From positions 1-54,295 of the forward strand of contig DASSIS010000116.1 of the NCBI GenBank assembly GCA_035691665.1: a DNA stretch of 54,295 bases, in the 5' to 3' direction. This document shows positions 7,449 to 15,959 of this stretch, piece after piece (positions within the stretch are counted from its first letter, which is position 1; every line of letters begins with the position of its first letter). Source of the stretch: DASUBN01 sp035691665. Its GTDB lineage: Bacteria > Pseudomonadota > Gammaproteobacteria > Natronospirales > REEB76. The position numbers and the translations under genes are program-made. The notes under the pieces are model-generated. The model had not been told where the DNA came from. It searched no databases and worked only from the letters and a program-made list of their open reading frames with translations.

Positions 7449-8623
7449 TCTTCGCCGCCATCTGCCTGCTGATGCTGGTCGCCGCCGTGGCGGCCGTGGC
7501 CATCCCGCTCTGGCGCGGTACAAAAGAGAGTGCGACTCAGCCCGATCCTGCCGCTGCCACCCACGCACTGCAGCTCGCCGAGTTGCAGCGGGACCTCGCC
7601 ACCGGCCTCCTGGCCGAACCGGATTACCAGGCGGCGCTACGCGACCTCGAAGTCGAACGCGCCCGGCCCGCAAGCGTGCCGAGCAGGGCTTCCGGCCGTC
7701 GCCGCCAAGCAGCGCTGCTGGCGGCCGTCTTCGTCACCGTAGCGGCTGCCTTGCTCTACGACTACTACGGCAGTTGGCGCAGCGGCGCCCTGGGCGTGGA
7801 GCAGGCGAGCGTGCCGGCGGTGGAACAGATGGTGGCGGACCTCTCCGCCAAGCTGCACAGCACCGGCGGCGACGACCTGCAGGGCTGGGAGATGCTCGGC
7901 CATGCCTACGTGATCATGCAGCGCTACCCCGACGCAGTGGATGCCTACGGTCACGCCTACAAGCTCGCCGGCGACAGCCAGCCCGACGTGCTCTCGGGCT
8001 ACGCCGAGGCGCTCACCCTCGCCAACCCAGCCGATTTCATGGATAAGGCGCTGCCGTTGTTCGAGAAGACGCTGCAGATTGATCCGAAGAACGCCCAGGC
8101 ACTCTGGTACGGCGGTCTCGGCGCCTACGAGCGCGGCGACAAGCCGCTCGCGGTGCAGCGCTGGCAGGCGCTGCTGGCGCAGGATCCGCCGGCGCAGTAT
8201 CGCGCCGTCATCAGCAAATACATCGTGCAGGCAGGTGGTTCCGTGGATGTTGCACCGGCAGTAGCGGCCGGCAGCGACACCGTGCTCCGTCTGCACGTAA
8301 CCATGGCTCCTGCCTTGCGACGCCAAGTACGCCCTGACGAGACGCTGTTCGTGTTCGTGTTGCCGGAAGGAGCTGCGGGCGGACCGCCGCTAGCGGTGCG
8401 GCGATTCCAGGCGGGCGCATTGCCGCTGGATGTCGCGCTCTCGGACCAGGATGCCCCCATCCCGGGGCAGAGCATCTCGGGCCATGCCCAGCTGCACGTG
8501 GTGGCGCGCATCTCCAGGCGCGGCACCCCCGAGGAGCAACCGGGCGACTTCGTAGGCCAGGGGGAATGGAGCAGGGCGAGCGCGGGGACGCTCGCCATCG
8601 TCATCGATACCCCGATCAGATAG
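7445..8623 (+). CDS. ccmI: Cytochrome c maturation TPR protein CcmI
   Basis: CcmI is an apocytochrome c chaperone of the heme lyase complex. ATG 7445, overlapping the ccmH stop, gives 392 residues. There are two N-terminal membrane segments (about 1-20 and 87-105) with a cytoplasmic loop between them. TPR repeats at about 125-270 (WEMLGHAYVIMQRYPDAVDA, ALWYGGLGAYERGDKPLAV) are followed by a C-terminal beta-rich domain typical of long CcmI proteins. It closes the operon and ends 9 bases from the convergent peptidase gene, with no clear terminator between them. Confidence 0.94.
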   Translation: MIFAAICLLMLVAAVAAVAIPLWRGTKESATQPDPAAATHALQLAELQRDLATGLLAEPDYQAALRDLEVERARPASVPSRASGRRRQAALLAAVFVTVAAALLYDYYGSWRSGALGVEQASVPAVEQMVADLSAKLHSTGGDDLQGWEMLGHAYVIMQRYPDAVDAYGHAYKLAGDSQPDVLSGYAEALTLANPADFMDKALPLFEKTLQIDPKNAQALWYGGLGAYERGDKPLAVQRWQALLAQDPPAQYRAVISKYIVQAGGSVDVAPAVAAGSDTVLRLHVTMAPALRRQVRPDETLFVFVLPEGAAGGPPLAVRRFQAGALPLDVALSDQDAPIPGQSISGHAQLHVVARISRRGTPEEQPGDFVGQGEWSRASAGTLAIVIDTPIR

Positions 8624-8632
8624 TCGGCAGTC

Positions 8633-10366
8633 TCATTTCCCGGTGCTGGGCGCCGGCGCCGCTTGGGGGTTGAGACCTAGTACGTCCAGCCCCTGATCGA
8701 ACACGATATCCACCGGGATGTTGTCCTTGCTGAGGCGATCCAGGTCGGCCTTGAGCTGCGGGCCAATCACACCCTGCTCGTCGGTGAGTTTCTTGGCGGC
8801 GGCGTAGTCGCCGTTGCCCTGCACCGTGAGCAGCTTCGCCGAGAGCGCCTGCACCGCGGCACGCATCTTCTCCGGATCCACGCTGTACTTGCCCGTGGCC
8901 GGGTCGCGGGTGAAGGCGCCCATGCTGCTGAAGAAGTTGAAGCGCACCATGTTGGCCTTGCCATGGGCATCGCTGGCGCCGAAGCGCACCGAGCGGAAGA
9001 TGCCCGCCAGGAAGGTCACGTAGTTGTCCATGAGCTTGGATTTGTCCAGCTGGCCGTGGTCCGCCAGCCATTCCAGGAGATAGATGCCGAGCACGTCGGC
9101 CTTCCCTTCCTCGAAGCTTGAGGCGTAGTCCTTGAGCGCCAGGCGCACCGTACCCTTGCGGTTCACCGTGTTCTTGATGCCGAGGCCGTGGGAGACCTCA
9201 TGGAACATAGTGTTCTGGAAGAAGGCATCGAAGGTCACGTGCTTCAGCTGGTCAGGAGCGATGAGCTCCTGGGCGACGGACAGCATGATCTTGTCGAACT
9301 TGGCGTGAATCACGTTCTCCATCTGCAGCCGGCGCGTGCCTTTCTGCAGCTGCACCTGTTCGTCATTGGGCAGGTTGTCGGCGATGGTCTTGGCGCCGGC
9401 GTTGGCGTCGCCGGCGTAATAGATGGCGTTGTAGGCGCCAAGGTCCGAGGCCGTGCCCGGCTTCTCGCGCTTGTAGCGCGCCAGCACCGGCAGGTCCTTC
9501 TGCAGCTGGGGCAGGAACTGGGCGTAATGGGCCAGGCGCTTGGACCATTCCATGTCCTTCAGCAGCACGAAGCACTCGTAGGAGGCCTTGTAGCCGAACA
9601 GTGCGTCCTCATAGGTCTCGATGGGCCCGATGATCAGGTCCACCTTGTTGTCTTTCATGTCCATCCAGGCGAGGTCGCTCTCCTGGTACTGGTCCGTGAG
9701 CAGCGACTGGGCGCGCAGCGCCAGGTATTTCTTGAGACCCGGGTCCGCGGCCAGGGCCGAAGCCTGGTCGAGCAGGTCCGAAGCCTGCTGCAGTTCCGTC
9801 GCGTAGGCCACGTGGTAGGGGATCACCGTGAGCGCGCCCTTGGCGTCGCGGCGCAGCAGGGTGTAGAGGCCGTCCTTGCCCGGCAGCCTGGCCTTGTCGA
9901 ACTCATCTTTGCCCATGTCGGCAGGATAGAAGTTGGCGCCCGCCGGCTTGCTGCCGATGCCCGCCACGAACGGCCGATCGCCGTTGAGCCGGTCCCAGGG
10001 GCCGTAGTTGATCTCGGTGAACTCGCGGGTGTCCGGGTCCCGTATCCCCGAGAGCAGGGCCGCCTTGTCGCCGTAGGTCTGCTGCCAGTAGATGTCGTCC
10101 ATGAGCTTGGCGGCGGCGATGAGCTTGGCGAGCATCTGCTTGTCGTCGGCGCTGTAGCCGCTCAAGTCCGCGCTCAAGGTGACGTGGGCGTAGTCCTTGA
10201 TGTGCAAGGCGGCATAGGACTGCACCGGCTTGGCTATGGAAGCCGCCACCGGTGCCGGCGCGGTCGTCTCGGACGGTGCGGCGGGGGCCGGAGCTTTGTC
10301 GCAGGCGCTGAGGGCGAGGGCAGCGATTGCCGCCGTTGCAGTCCATTTGCCGAGAGAGAAGGTCAT
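8633..10366 (-). CDS. Lipoprotein zinc peptidase, dipeptidyl-peptidase III (M49)-like
   Basis: This is a predicted outer or periplasmic lipoprotein metallopeptidase. ATG 10366 (with GGAG upstream) gives 577 residues with lipobox LSAC (Cys22). Zinc motifs are H389-EVS-H393 and E419-E-GKAD, which match the paired HE..H and EE..A motifs of the M49 family. The family type members have a six-residue HELLGH, whereas here the first motif reads as plain HEXXH. That places it in the divergent DPP3-like bacterial branch rather than in true DPP III. The substrate is unknown, and it has no operon partner. Confidence 0.8.
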   Translation of the reverse strand: MTFSLGKWTATAAIAALALSACDKAPAPAAPSETTAPAPVAASIAKPVQSYAALHIKDYAHVTLSADLSGYSADDKQMLAKLIAAAKLMDDIYWQQTYGDKAALLSGIRDPDTREFTEINYGPWDRLNGDRPFVAGIGSKPAGANFYPADMGKDEFDKARLPGKDGLYTLLRRDAKGALTVIPYHVAYATELQQASDLLDQASALAADPGLKKYLALRAQSLLTDQYQESDLAWMDMKDNKVDLIIGPIETYEDALFGYKASYECFVLLKDMEWSKRLAHYAQFLPQLQKDLPVLARYKREKPGTASDLGAYNAIYYAGDANAGAKTIADNLPNDEQVQLQKGTRRLQMENVIHAKFDKIMLSVAQELIAPDQLKHVTFDAFFQNTMFHEVSHGLGIKNTVNRKGTVRLALKDYASSFEEGKADVLGIYLLEWLADHGQLDKSKLMDNYVTFLAGIFRSVRFGASDAHGKANMVRFNFFSSMGAFTRDPATGKYSVDPEKMRAAVQALSAKLLTVQGNGDYAAAKKLTDEQGVIGPQLKADLDRLSKDNIPVDIVFDQGLDVLGLNPQAAPAPSTGK

Positions 10367-10549
10367 GGGCGCTCCAATGTTGGCATTTCCACCGCCGGGC
10401 GAGGGCGGCCATCTCACATAAGTCAGGCGGGTAGCGGGCCGGAAGGCCCGGTCGTGTTCACCACGGACGGGACGGCTTATAAGGCGGCGTTCCCCTCGTG
10501 ACGGTGCGGCGCGGTCCCCCTGACAGGACCGATCCGCCCGGTGCTGATT

Positions 10550-10924
10550 TTACAGATGCGTGTCCAGATAGTGTTCCAGGGCGTTGTAGCTCCCGGGCTC
10601 GTAATCCGTGAAGCGGACTCCGATGCGGTATTCGTCCTGGCCACCCGGGCGCACCGCCACCACCTGGCCGAAGAGCCCCAGCTTGTTCTGGCTCTCGGGC
10701 ATGTCCGGCAAAATCACCTTCACCCGGATCGCCACCGCGTGGTCCGACTTGGTTTCGGTCCCATAGGGGGTGATCCGTTCCATGGTGGGCCGGTCGCAGA
10801 GGATCTGCAGCCCACCTAAGGAGATGTTGGCGGCGATGGCCGGGAAACTGCTGCCGTCCTCACCGAGTATGCGGACCGAGTGCTCCGTCTCGATGCGGTC
10901 GAATGTACGTTTTTCTTGTGACAT
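10550..10924 (-). CDS. PilZ domain protein (c-di-GMP binding)
   Basis: This is a stand-alone PilZ domain of 124 residues, using ATG 10924. Both c-di-GMP contact motifs are present: R6-TFD-R10 (RxxxR) and N33-I-S35-LG-G38 ([D/N]xSxxG). It should therefore bind the nucleotide, unlike the PilZ at 26233-26580. Effector targets cannot be deduced. An alternative upstream start would add 39 residues that do not look like a domain. It lies downstream of a long gene-free region, on the same strand as the peptidase gene 183 bases away. Confidence 0.85.
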   Translation of the reverse strand: MSQEKRTFDRIETEHSVRILGEDGSSFPAIAANISLGGLQILCDRPTMERITPYGTETKSDHAVAIRVKVILPDMPESQNKLGLFGQVVAVRPGGQDEYRIGVRFTDYEPGSYNALEHYLDTHL

Positions 10925-11433
10925 TGATGCCGGCTTACGCAGCGTCCCCTGGAACGTGGATTCTAATGCACCCATCCAGGCCTGTCTGTAGCGCCAAGTC
11001 ATTGAGGAATCAGAGGCTTGCACGGTTTTTGCGCAGCGCACGGGGCAGGGTAGCAGCGCTGTTTATCCTTACGCTTGCGAAGCATCGCACCCTGCTTCCG
11101 ATGGACGGAGAGGGCGCGAAGGAGAGGTGAGTTCTGGGCAAGGGAAGGTTCACGTGGTGCCCCGCCCTTGCAGTCTGTCCACACACGCGGATGGTTATCG
11201 CGGGTGGCAAGATGGCGATGATCACCCTCTGTCGCATGCCTGTACCAATGCCATGCCTACCCCACCCCTAATCCTGAAATCTTTACCCTGCTCGTTTTAG
11301 GTTTAAACAATAAATGTTTTCATATCATGTAGTTAATAGATTTTTCTTAATTATGGATTAACTATGTGGAACAACAAAATGGGCCCAATATGTTGTGGTC
11401 AACATGCATCGCCTTGCCGGTTAACGGAGGGAG

Positions 11434-11491
11434 CGCACATGCCCTGACCTAAGCAAGCCCTGGTGACTTAGAGATCGCAGGGGATTGTGCG
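11434..11491. ncRNA. Candidate structured RNA element (long imperfect hairpin)
   Basis: Three collinear complementary segments stack into one hairpin: CGCACA/TGTGCG (11434-11439 with 11486-11491), CCCTG/CAGGG (11442-11446 with 11478-11482) and CTAAG/CTTAG (11449-11453 with 11467-11471). They are separated by internal loops and closed by a 13-base loop. A GGAGGG lies just 5' on the plus strand. No promoter or terminator is convincing, so transcription is an inference. Confidence 0.3.
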
Positions 11492-11517
11492 GTAGTAGAT
11501 GTAATTTATAGATATCT

Positions 11518-11529
11518 GCTGTATACAGC
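11518..11529. promoter_or_regulatory. Perfect 12-bp palindrome, possible operator
   Basis: GCTGTATACAGC is its own reverse complement. It is bracketed by TATCT (11513-11517) and AGATA (11540-11544). It sits in AT-rich non-coding DNA where dyad operators are common. No regulator gene is adjacent, so the binding protein is unknown. Confidence 0.3.
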
Positions 11530-11704
11530 TGTTTTAGCTAGATATATATGTGAAGCTAATTGACTAGGCGTCCCTGGCGCCGATGGCAAGCAAATGGGCC
11601 GTAGTGGGGGTACTGGCTGCAGCTTTTGGCCTGGGCTAGGTGCCCATACCTAGACCCGTATCTTAATTACCATAATATACATTATGCGCATTATTAATAT
11701 GCCT

Positions 11705-11753
11705 GGCTCTGCGGTGGTGATCAGTATCCATCAACCCCGGCGGTGGCAGAGCC
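11705..11753 (-). terminator. Hairpin downstream of the propeller gene pair, possible terminator
   Basis: An 8-bp stem GGCTCTGC/GCAGAGCC with a 33-base loop, itself partly self-complementary, lies about 30 bases beyond the stop of the minus-strand gene at 11783. It is not followed by a solid U run on that strand, so it may be a 3'-end stabilising structure rather than an intrinsic terminator. Confidence 0.35.
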
Positions 11754-11782
11754 CCCCACTCAAATCCCAGTATCGGGCACCT

Positions 11783-12742
11783 TTAGGGCTTGAGGCTCGA
11801 TAGCCAAGGGCCGAGATCCACCTGCCAGATGTTGTTGGAGCCGTTGTTCCAGACACCCATGTCCTTGAGGCTCTGGGCCGCGACAGCCCCATCTTTGGGA
11901 TAGCTCACCGGTACCTCATAGCTGCTGGTGAAATACAGAGTATGGTCATCCGGGCCTAGGCGCGCCTCGATGATGCCCCCTAGCCGGTTGACGGAATCGG
12001 GCAGATGTAGCGGCTCTCCCCATTTGCCGTCCTTTCGGAACGCGATGAACAGGTCCATCTGCTGCGGGGGTGTCGGCGGACGGGTCGAGGAGAACACCAT
12101 GAAGGAGCCGTCCGCCGAAACCGTCTCGTCCACATCGCTCCAGCGGTCATCGGTGAAAGGCATGGGCTGGGGCGGTTGGTAGTTCCCGTCCTTGTACTCG
12201 GCATAGAACAGATGGGAGCGCTTGCTGTCGCCGAAGACATCGGTGAAATAGAGATCACCGTTTGCGGTTATCGAGGGGCCGAACGTCGAGCCGTTGCGGT
12301 TCACTACATCGGACAGGTGCCTGGGGTCGGTCCAGCCAGCCCCAGTCCTGTCCACCCGCCACAGGTTCCCTCCCCGGCCGACATGCACGGTACCGCCCCA
12401 GAACCCGTCCGGCTGCTTGCCAGTCTCGGGCACGGGCCGGCTGGAAGCGAAAATCAGGTAAGAGCCATCTGGGGCCATGGCCGCCTCCAGATCACGCCAC
12501 TGCCCGGAAAACGGTGCGATCACAGGCTGCGACCAGCCATCGCCCTGGCGATAGGACACCAAGATTGCGTTGTCCGAGCTGTTACTGCGGGTGAAATACA
12601 CCCTGTCGCCGTCGGGGGTGAACACCGGCGAGGCCTCGTTGGCGGGCCCCGAAATCACCCCCGGTGCGAATATTGTCGGTTCTGCGGCGAGCGCACCTGC
12701 CGAGATGAGTAGCGAACCCAAGAATATCGGTAGCTGCTTCAT
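11783..12742 (-). CDS. Periplasmic PD40/TolB-like beta-propeller protein (second of pair)
   Basis: A predicted exported protein of 319 residues with a signal peptide (about 1-20, ending GALA-AEP). It has at least five PD40-type propeller repeats, recognisable from PDG-x-x-(I/V/L)-(Y/F)-F lines such as SPVFTPDGDRVYFTR, AAMAPDGSYLIFASSRP and ETVSADGSFMVFSSTRP. The family fold is known from TolB; no enzymatic residues are evident and the function is unknown. ATG 12742 overlaps the stop of the upstream paralogue by ATGA, so the two are probably translationally coupled and may act together. Confidence 0.75.
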   Translation of the reverse strand: MKQLPIFLGSLLISAGALAAEPTIFAPGVISGPANEASPVFTPDGDRVYFTRSNSSDNAILVSYRQGDGWSQPVIAPFSGQWRDLEAAMAPDGSYLIFASSRPVPETGKQPDGFWGGTVHVGRGGNLWRVDRTGAGWTDPRHLSDVVNRNGSTFGPSITANGDLYFTDVFGDSKRSHLFYAEYKDGNYQPPQPMPFTDDRWSDVDETVSADGSFMVFSSTRPPTPPQQMDLFIAFRKDGKWGEPLHLPDSVNRLGGIIEARLGPDDHTLYFTSSYEVPVSYPKDGAVAAQSLKDMGVWNNGSNNIWQVDLGPWLSSLKP

Positions 12743-13686
12743 GGTTTCCGGTCTCCGTGTTCCTGTATCCAAGGGGCGAGCGACAAGGCCCAGATGTTGC
12801 TCTCGCCGTTGTCCCAGGCCAGCAAGCGCCCGAGATCAGCCTCCGCCTGGGCTGGGTCGCGCGGGTAGGACACCGCTTGGGTTCGGTCGCTGGTGTAGTA
12901 GAGCGTCTTGCCGTCGGTGCTGATGTGGGAGCCCCAAGGGTTGTTGTCCTGGTTCACCAGGTTCCCTAGGTCGATGGCCTTGCCCCAATGGTCTCCGTCC
13001 CGGAAGGCGATGAACAACCGGTCCGGATCGTCCTTCTTGGTGAGGTCATTGGAGTCGAAGACCACGAAAGACTCGTCCGGCGCGATGCCGGGATCCTTCT
13101 CATGGGCACGTGGATCCCCCACTGCCTGCTCCACCGCTTTCTCGTAACTACCGTCGCGGTACTGGGAGCGGAAGATGTGCATGATGCCGGCGGGGTTGGG
13201 AGCGATGAAATAGAGGCTGCCGTCGGCGGCGATGCTGGGCGCATAGGTCCGGGTGCTGAAGTTCACCGTGGGCGGCAGGAGCTGGGGCGTCCCCCACTTC
13301 CCGTCCGTCATGCGTGCGACTTTCCAAAGCGTGCCCCAGTTGCCCTGGGGCGGGTTCCCCGGCGCCAGCGGCCGGTTGGAGGCGAACACCAGGAAGCTGC
13401 CGTCGGGTGACAAGGCGGGATCGTGGTCCTTCCAGGCGCCGGAGTACGGGAGGATCTCGGGTTTCGACCAGGTTCCGTTCACCCGGTGCGACTGCACCAT
13501 GAAGACGTTCTTGCCGCTGGAGATGTCGTAGACGGCCGTGCTGCCGTCCGGGGTGAGACTCAGGCAGTCCTCGCTGGCGGGCCCCGAAAGGCTGCCGGGC
13601 ATGAATATCTCCGGCGCCGCAATGGGCTCGGCGACCGCCGCGGCGACGACCAAAGTTCCCAGGGCAAGGCAGGCGAAACGCAGCAT
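12739..13686 (-). CDS. Periplasmic PD40/TolB-like beta-propeller protein (first of pair)
   Basis: A paralogue of the following gene, sharing the layout of signal peptide, APEIFMPGSLSGPASED opening, PDG repeats, an ASNRP/ASSRP motif and a C-terminal W-(D/N)-NG-x-(S/N)-NIW signature. It has 315 residues from ATG 13686, chosen for the GGAGG about 6 bases upstream; an ATG at 13698 would add four residues. No catalytic motif was recognised. Some repeats are more degenerate than in the partner. A 246-base divergent region separates it from the membrane methyltransferase-like gene. Confidence 0.75.
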   Translation of the reverse strand: MLRFACLALGTLVVAAAVAEPIAAPEIFMPGSLSGPASEDCLSLTPDGSTAVYDISSGKNVFMVQSHRVNGTWSKPEILPYSGAWKDHDPALSPDGSFLVFASNRPLAPGNPPQGNWGTLWKVARMTDGKWGTPQLLPPTVNFSTRTYAPSIAADGSLYFIAPNPAGIMHIFRSQYRDGSYEKAVEQAVGDPRAHEKDPGIAPDESFVVFDSNDLTKKDDPDRLFIAFRDGDHWGKAIDLGNLVNQDNNPWGSHISTDGKTLYYTSDRTQAVSYPRDPAQAEADLGRLLAWDNGESNIWALSLAPWIQEHGDRKP

Positions 13687-13932
13687 CCCATCCTCCATGT
13701 CCGACAAAGAAGTGCGACAGCCAAGGCCAAGGGAAGTTCACCGTCCTGGCACAAGGGGACTTGGTATCCGGAAACCCCGATGACCGGGAGCGAACGGAGC
13801 GGCCTCTACTGGGTGGCAACTCCAGGCAGCGGGAGCATTAACGTACGGCAATGTAAGGGTTTTTCTCTGGACTGTGCGGCGAGGCCGCAGGTATCGTTTG
13901 CGACCTTTTCTCATGGCGACACCGGAGGTCGC

Positions 13933-14508
13933 ATGCAACCCGGGATGTTCATCGACTGGATCTGGATCGCGTGGGCGCTCTCCTGGCTGATCGCCGCCTT
14001 CTGGAGCAGCCGCAGCCTGCGACGCCCAGGACTCGACGCTGAACTCGGTTACCACGTGGTGCTGCTGTTCGGGGCGCTGCTTTTCCTGATCCCGGCGCAC
14101 AGCTACGAAGAGATGCTCAGGCTCTGGCATGTCGATGCCTTCTCCGCCTGGATCTGCGTCGCGTTCGAACTGGCGGGTTTCGCTTTCGCCTGGTGGGCGC
14201 GCCTGCATATCGGGCGCCTATGGTCCGGCACCATCACCCGGAAGGCAGAGCATCGACTGGTGGAGACTGGCCCTTATGGACTCGTACGGCACCCGATCTA
14301 CACCGGCATCCTGTTGGCGGTCGTGGCCACTGCCGCGGCCAAGGGCACCGTGTTCGGCATCGCCGGCATGCTGCTCATCGTCGACGGCCTGTGGATGAAG
14401 GCGCGGCTCGAGGAACGCTGGCTGAGCCAAGAGCTGGGCGACGAGGCCTACGCCGCGTACCGGCGCCGCGTGCCCATGTTGCTGCCTTTCGGGCCACCGG
14501 GCGACTAG
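13933..14508 (+). CDS. Isoprenylcysteine carboxyl methyltransferase-family membrane protein
   Basis: An integral membrane protein of 191 residues with about five membrane segments and the conserved C-terminal block RLVETGPYGLVRHPIYTG (108-125), followed by LEERWL. This block is diagnostic of the ICMT/PEMT-like methyltransferase fold, which binds S-adenosylmethionine. Bacterial members act on unknown or lipid-like substrates, so the substrate is not assigned. ATG 13933 is preceded by GGAGG with 4-base spacing. It is a single gene, ending against a convergent HD-GYP gene with a GC hairpin between them. Confidence 0.8.
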   Translation: MQPGMFIDWIWIAWALSWLIAAFWSSRSLRRPGLDAELGYHVVLLFGALLFLIPAHSYEEMLRLWHVDAFSAWICVAFELAGFAFAWWARLHIGRLWSGTITRKAEHRLVETGPYGLVRHPIYTGILLAVVATAAAKGTVFGIAGMLLIVDGLWMKARLEERWLSQELGDEAYAAYRRRVPMLLPFGPPGD

Positions 14509-14509
14509 C

Positions 14510-14527
14510 GCCGCGGCCCTCCGCGGC
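14510..14527. terminator. GC hairpin between convergent genes
   Basis: A GCCGCGG/CCGCGGC stem (7 bp) with loop CCCT fills the 22-base space between the ICMT-like gene and the convergent HD-GYP gene. It has no U tract on either strand, so terminator function is only suggested by position. Confidence 0.3.
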
Positions 14528-14530
14528 CGT

Positions 14531-15754
14531 TCAGATCCCGGCTTCTTCCGCGATGATGCCCGGCAGGTCGAGCTGGTGCTTGCGCGGGTCGGCGTTGCCC
14601 TTGATGCCCCAGCGGGTCACGAGTTCATCGTTCATGGTAGCGAGGCTCAGCAGCATGCGCGGGCGGGTCTCCTTGCCGCGCTCGTCGCGCACCACCATGA
14701 TCACAGGCTTGAGGCGCGAGGCGGGTGTGGAGGACACCACCACCGCCAGGGCGCCATTGTTGCATTCCACCAGGCTGCCGATGGGATAGATACCCAGGCA
14801 ACGGATGAATTCCTGCACCAGGTCCTTGCCGTAGGCTTCCGCGCCCTCGGTGCGCAAGACCCGTAACGCATCGGCCGCGGTGCTCGCCGGCCGGTACGGG
14901 GAATCGCTGGTCAAGCTCTCGTAGGTATCCACGAGACCCACGATCCGGGCGCCGAGCGGCACCGAGTCGCCGGCGAGCCCGTCGGGATAGCCCTTGCCGT
15001 CCAGTCGCTCGTGATGCCCGCGCACGATCTCCAGCACCTTGTCCGGCAGCTGGCGGGTGAGCTTGAGCACCGCTTCGCCGTCCACCGGATGCTTGCGCAC
15101 CAGCTGGCGCTCCTCCTCCGTCAGCGGTCCTGCCTTGTCCAGGATCTGGGGGGGCACGCGCACCTTGCCGATGTCGTGCAGCATGGCACCCTGCCCTAGC
15201 ATGTTGAGGTCCACGTCGGAGAGGCCGATGTGCTTGCCGAAGGCGATGCTCAGGATGGAGGTGTTGAGGCAGTGGCTGGCGGTGCGCTCGTGGCGCTGCT
15301 GCAGGTTCGCGAGCCAAAGCATGGAGTTCGGACTGGCGCTGATGGCGCTCACCATCTGGGTCACCGCGGTCTTGGTGTCCTTGGTGTCCAGGCTCTTACC
15401 CATGCGCACGTCCTCCATGACGCGCGTGAGATTGGTCTTGGCGGCGCTCTGGGCCTGGACGACCTCCTTGATCTCATTCTTGAGGGGACTGGTATCTGGG
15501 GCGGAACGGCTGGTGATGGTGGTGCTGACCACGGGCGCCGCAGGCCGGGCGGCGGCGGCCTTGGCCACGGCGGCCTTGGAAGCCTCGGTCTCCTCGATCA
15601 CGACGGTCCGGCACTCTTCCTTGAGCTTGGCCAGGTCCTCATCGGTCTCTATCTCGAAACCCTGGAACAGGAAAGAGCTCTGCTCCCAGGGCTTGTCCAG
15701 CTCGGTCACGTACATGCCGATAGCGAGCTCGCTTACGTTCACCTTGCGCCGCAT
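14531..15754 (-). CDS. DUF3391-HD-GYP cyclic-di-GMP phosphodiesterase
   Basis: A predicted cytoplasmic c-di-GMP phosphodiesterase of 407 residues. The N-terminal 1-60 matches DUF3391 (VNVSELAIGMYVTELDKPW), followed by an Ala/Pro-rich linker and an HD-GYP domain from about 130. The HD pair is H193-D194 with K197, and the HHERLDGKGYPDGL signature is at 247-260, so the catalytic motifs are intact. A C-terminal extension (330-407) resembles that of the neighbouring HD-GYP protein. It starts at ATG 15754 behind AAGGAA. A likely terminator separates it from the upstream HD-GYP gene. Confidence 0.92.
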   Translation of the reverse strand: MRRKVNVSELAIGMYVTELDKPWEQSSFLFQGFEIETDEDLAKLKEECRTVVIEETEASKAAVAKAAAARPAAPVVSTTITSRSAPDTSPLKNEIKEVVQAQSAAKTNLTRVMEDVRMGKSLDTKDTKTAVTQMVSAISASPNSMLWLANLQQRHERTASHCLNTSILSIAFGKHIGLSDVDLNMLGQGAMLHDIGKVRVPPQILDKAGPLTEEERQLVRKHPVDGEAVLKLTRQLPDKVLEIVRGHHERLDGKGYPDGLAGDSVPLGARIVGLVDTYESLTSDSPYRPASTAADALRVLRTEGAEAYGKDLVQEFIRCLGIYPIGSLVECNNGALAVVVSSTPASRLKPVIMVVRDERGKETRPRMLLSLATMNDELVTRWGIKGNADPRKHQLDLPGIIAEEAGI

Positions 15755-15918
15755 GTTCCTTAAATCCCTTATTTCGGCCTGAGGACGGAGGCGCTGGTGC
15801 CGCAGTCGAGCGGACCTTAAGGCGCCTACCGGGACGGATTTCTAGCCAATTCTACCTAAGCGGACGCTTAAGCCCAATGCCACGGCAGGCGCGGCGCGGG
15901 CAAGTGCTTGAGGGTAAA

Positions 15919-15947
15919 GGGTGAAATCCGTCCGTCACGCGACGGAT
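15919..15947 (-). terminator. Possible terminator after the second HD-GYP gene
   Basis: On the minus strand ATCCGTC/GACGGAT (7 bp, 8-base loop; 15926-15947) is followed by TTTCACCC. It lies 12 bases beyond the stop at 15960. The U run is short, so this is a weak intrinsic terminator. Confidence 0.4.
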
Positions 15948-15959
15948 GGAGGACAGATT

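Larger units (their letters stand above)
10925..11782. other. Gene-free region with an AT-rich island and clustered inverted repeats
   Basis: No convincing coding frame is seen on either strand over 858 bases. From about 11270 to 11710 the composition drops sharply: 37 of 120 bases are G or C from 11281 to 11400, against a strongly GC-rich background. Several inverted repeats cluster here: ATGTTG/CAACAT (11390-11405), a three-segment hairpin (11434-11491), a perfect 12-bp palindrome (11518-11529) framed by TATCT/AGATA, CATAAT/ATTATG (11671-11686), and GGCTCTGC/GCAGAGCC (11705-11753). It could be a small-RNA or regulatory region, or the remains of a mobile element. Confidence 0.6.

Noticed and set aside
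9188..10501. A 437-codon open frame on the plus strand opposite the M49-like peptidase
   Set aside because: It is antisense to a gene with intact lipobox and zinc motifs. The translation is low-complexity Val/Gly/Leu/Arg with no domain or ribosome site.
11363..11446. A 27-codon frame starting ATG TGG AAC in the AT-rich island
   Set aside because: It has no ribosome site, no recognisable features, and composition no different from its non-coding surroundings.
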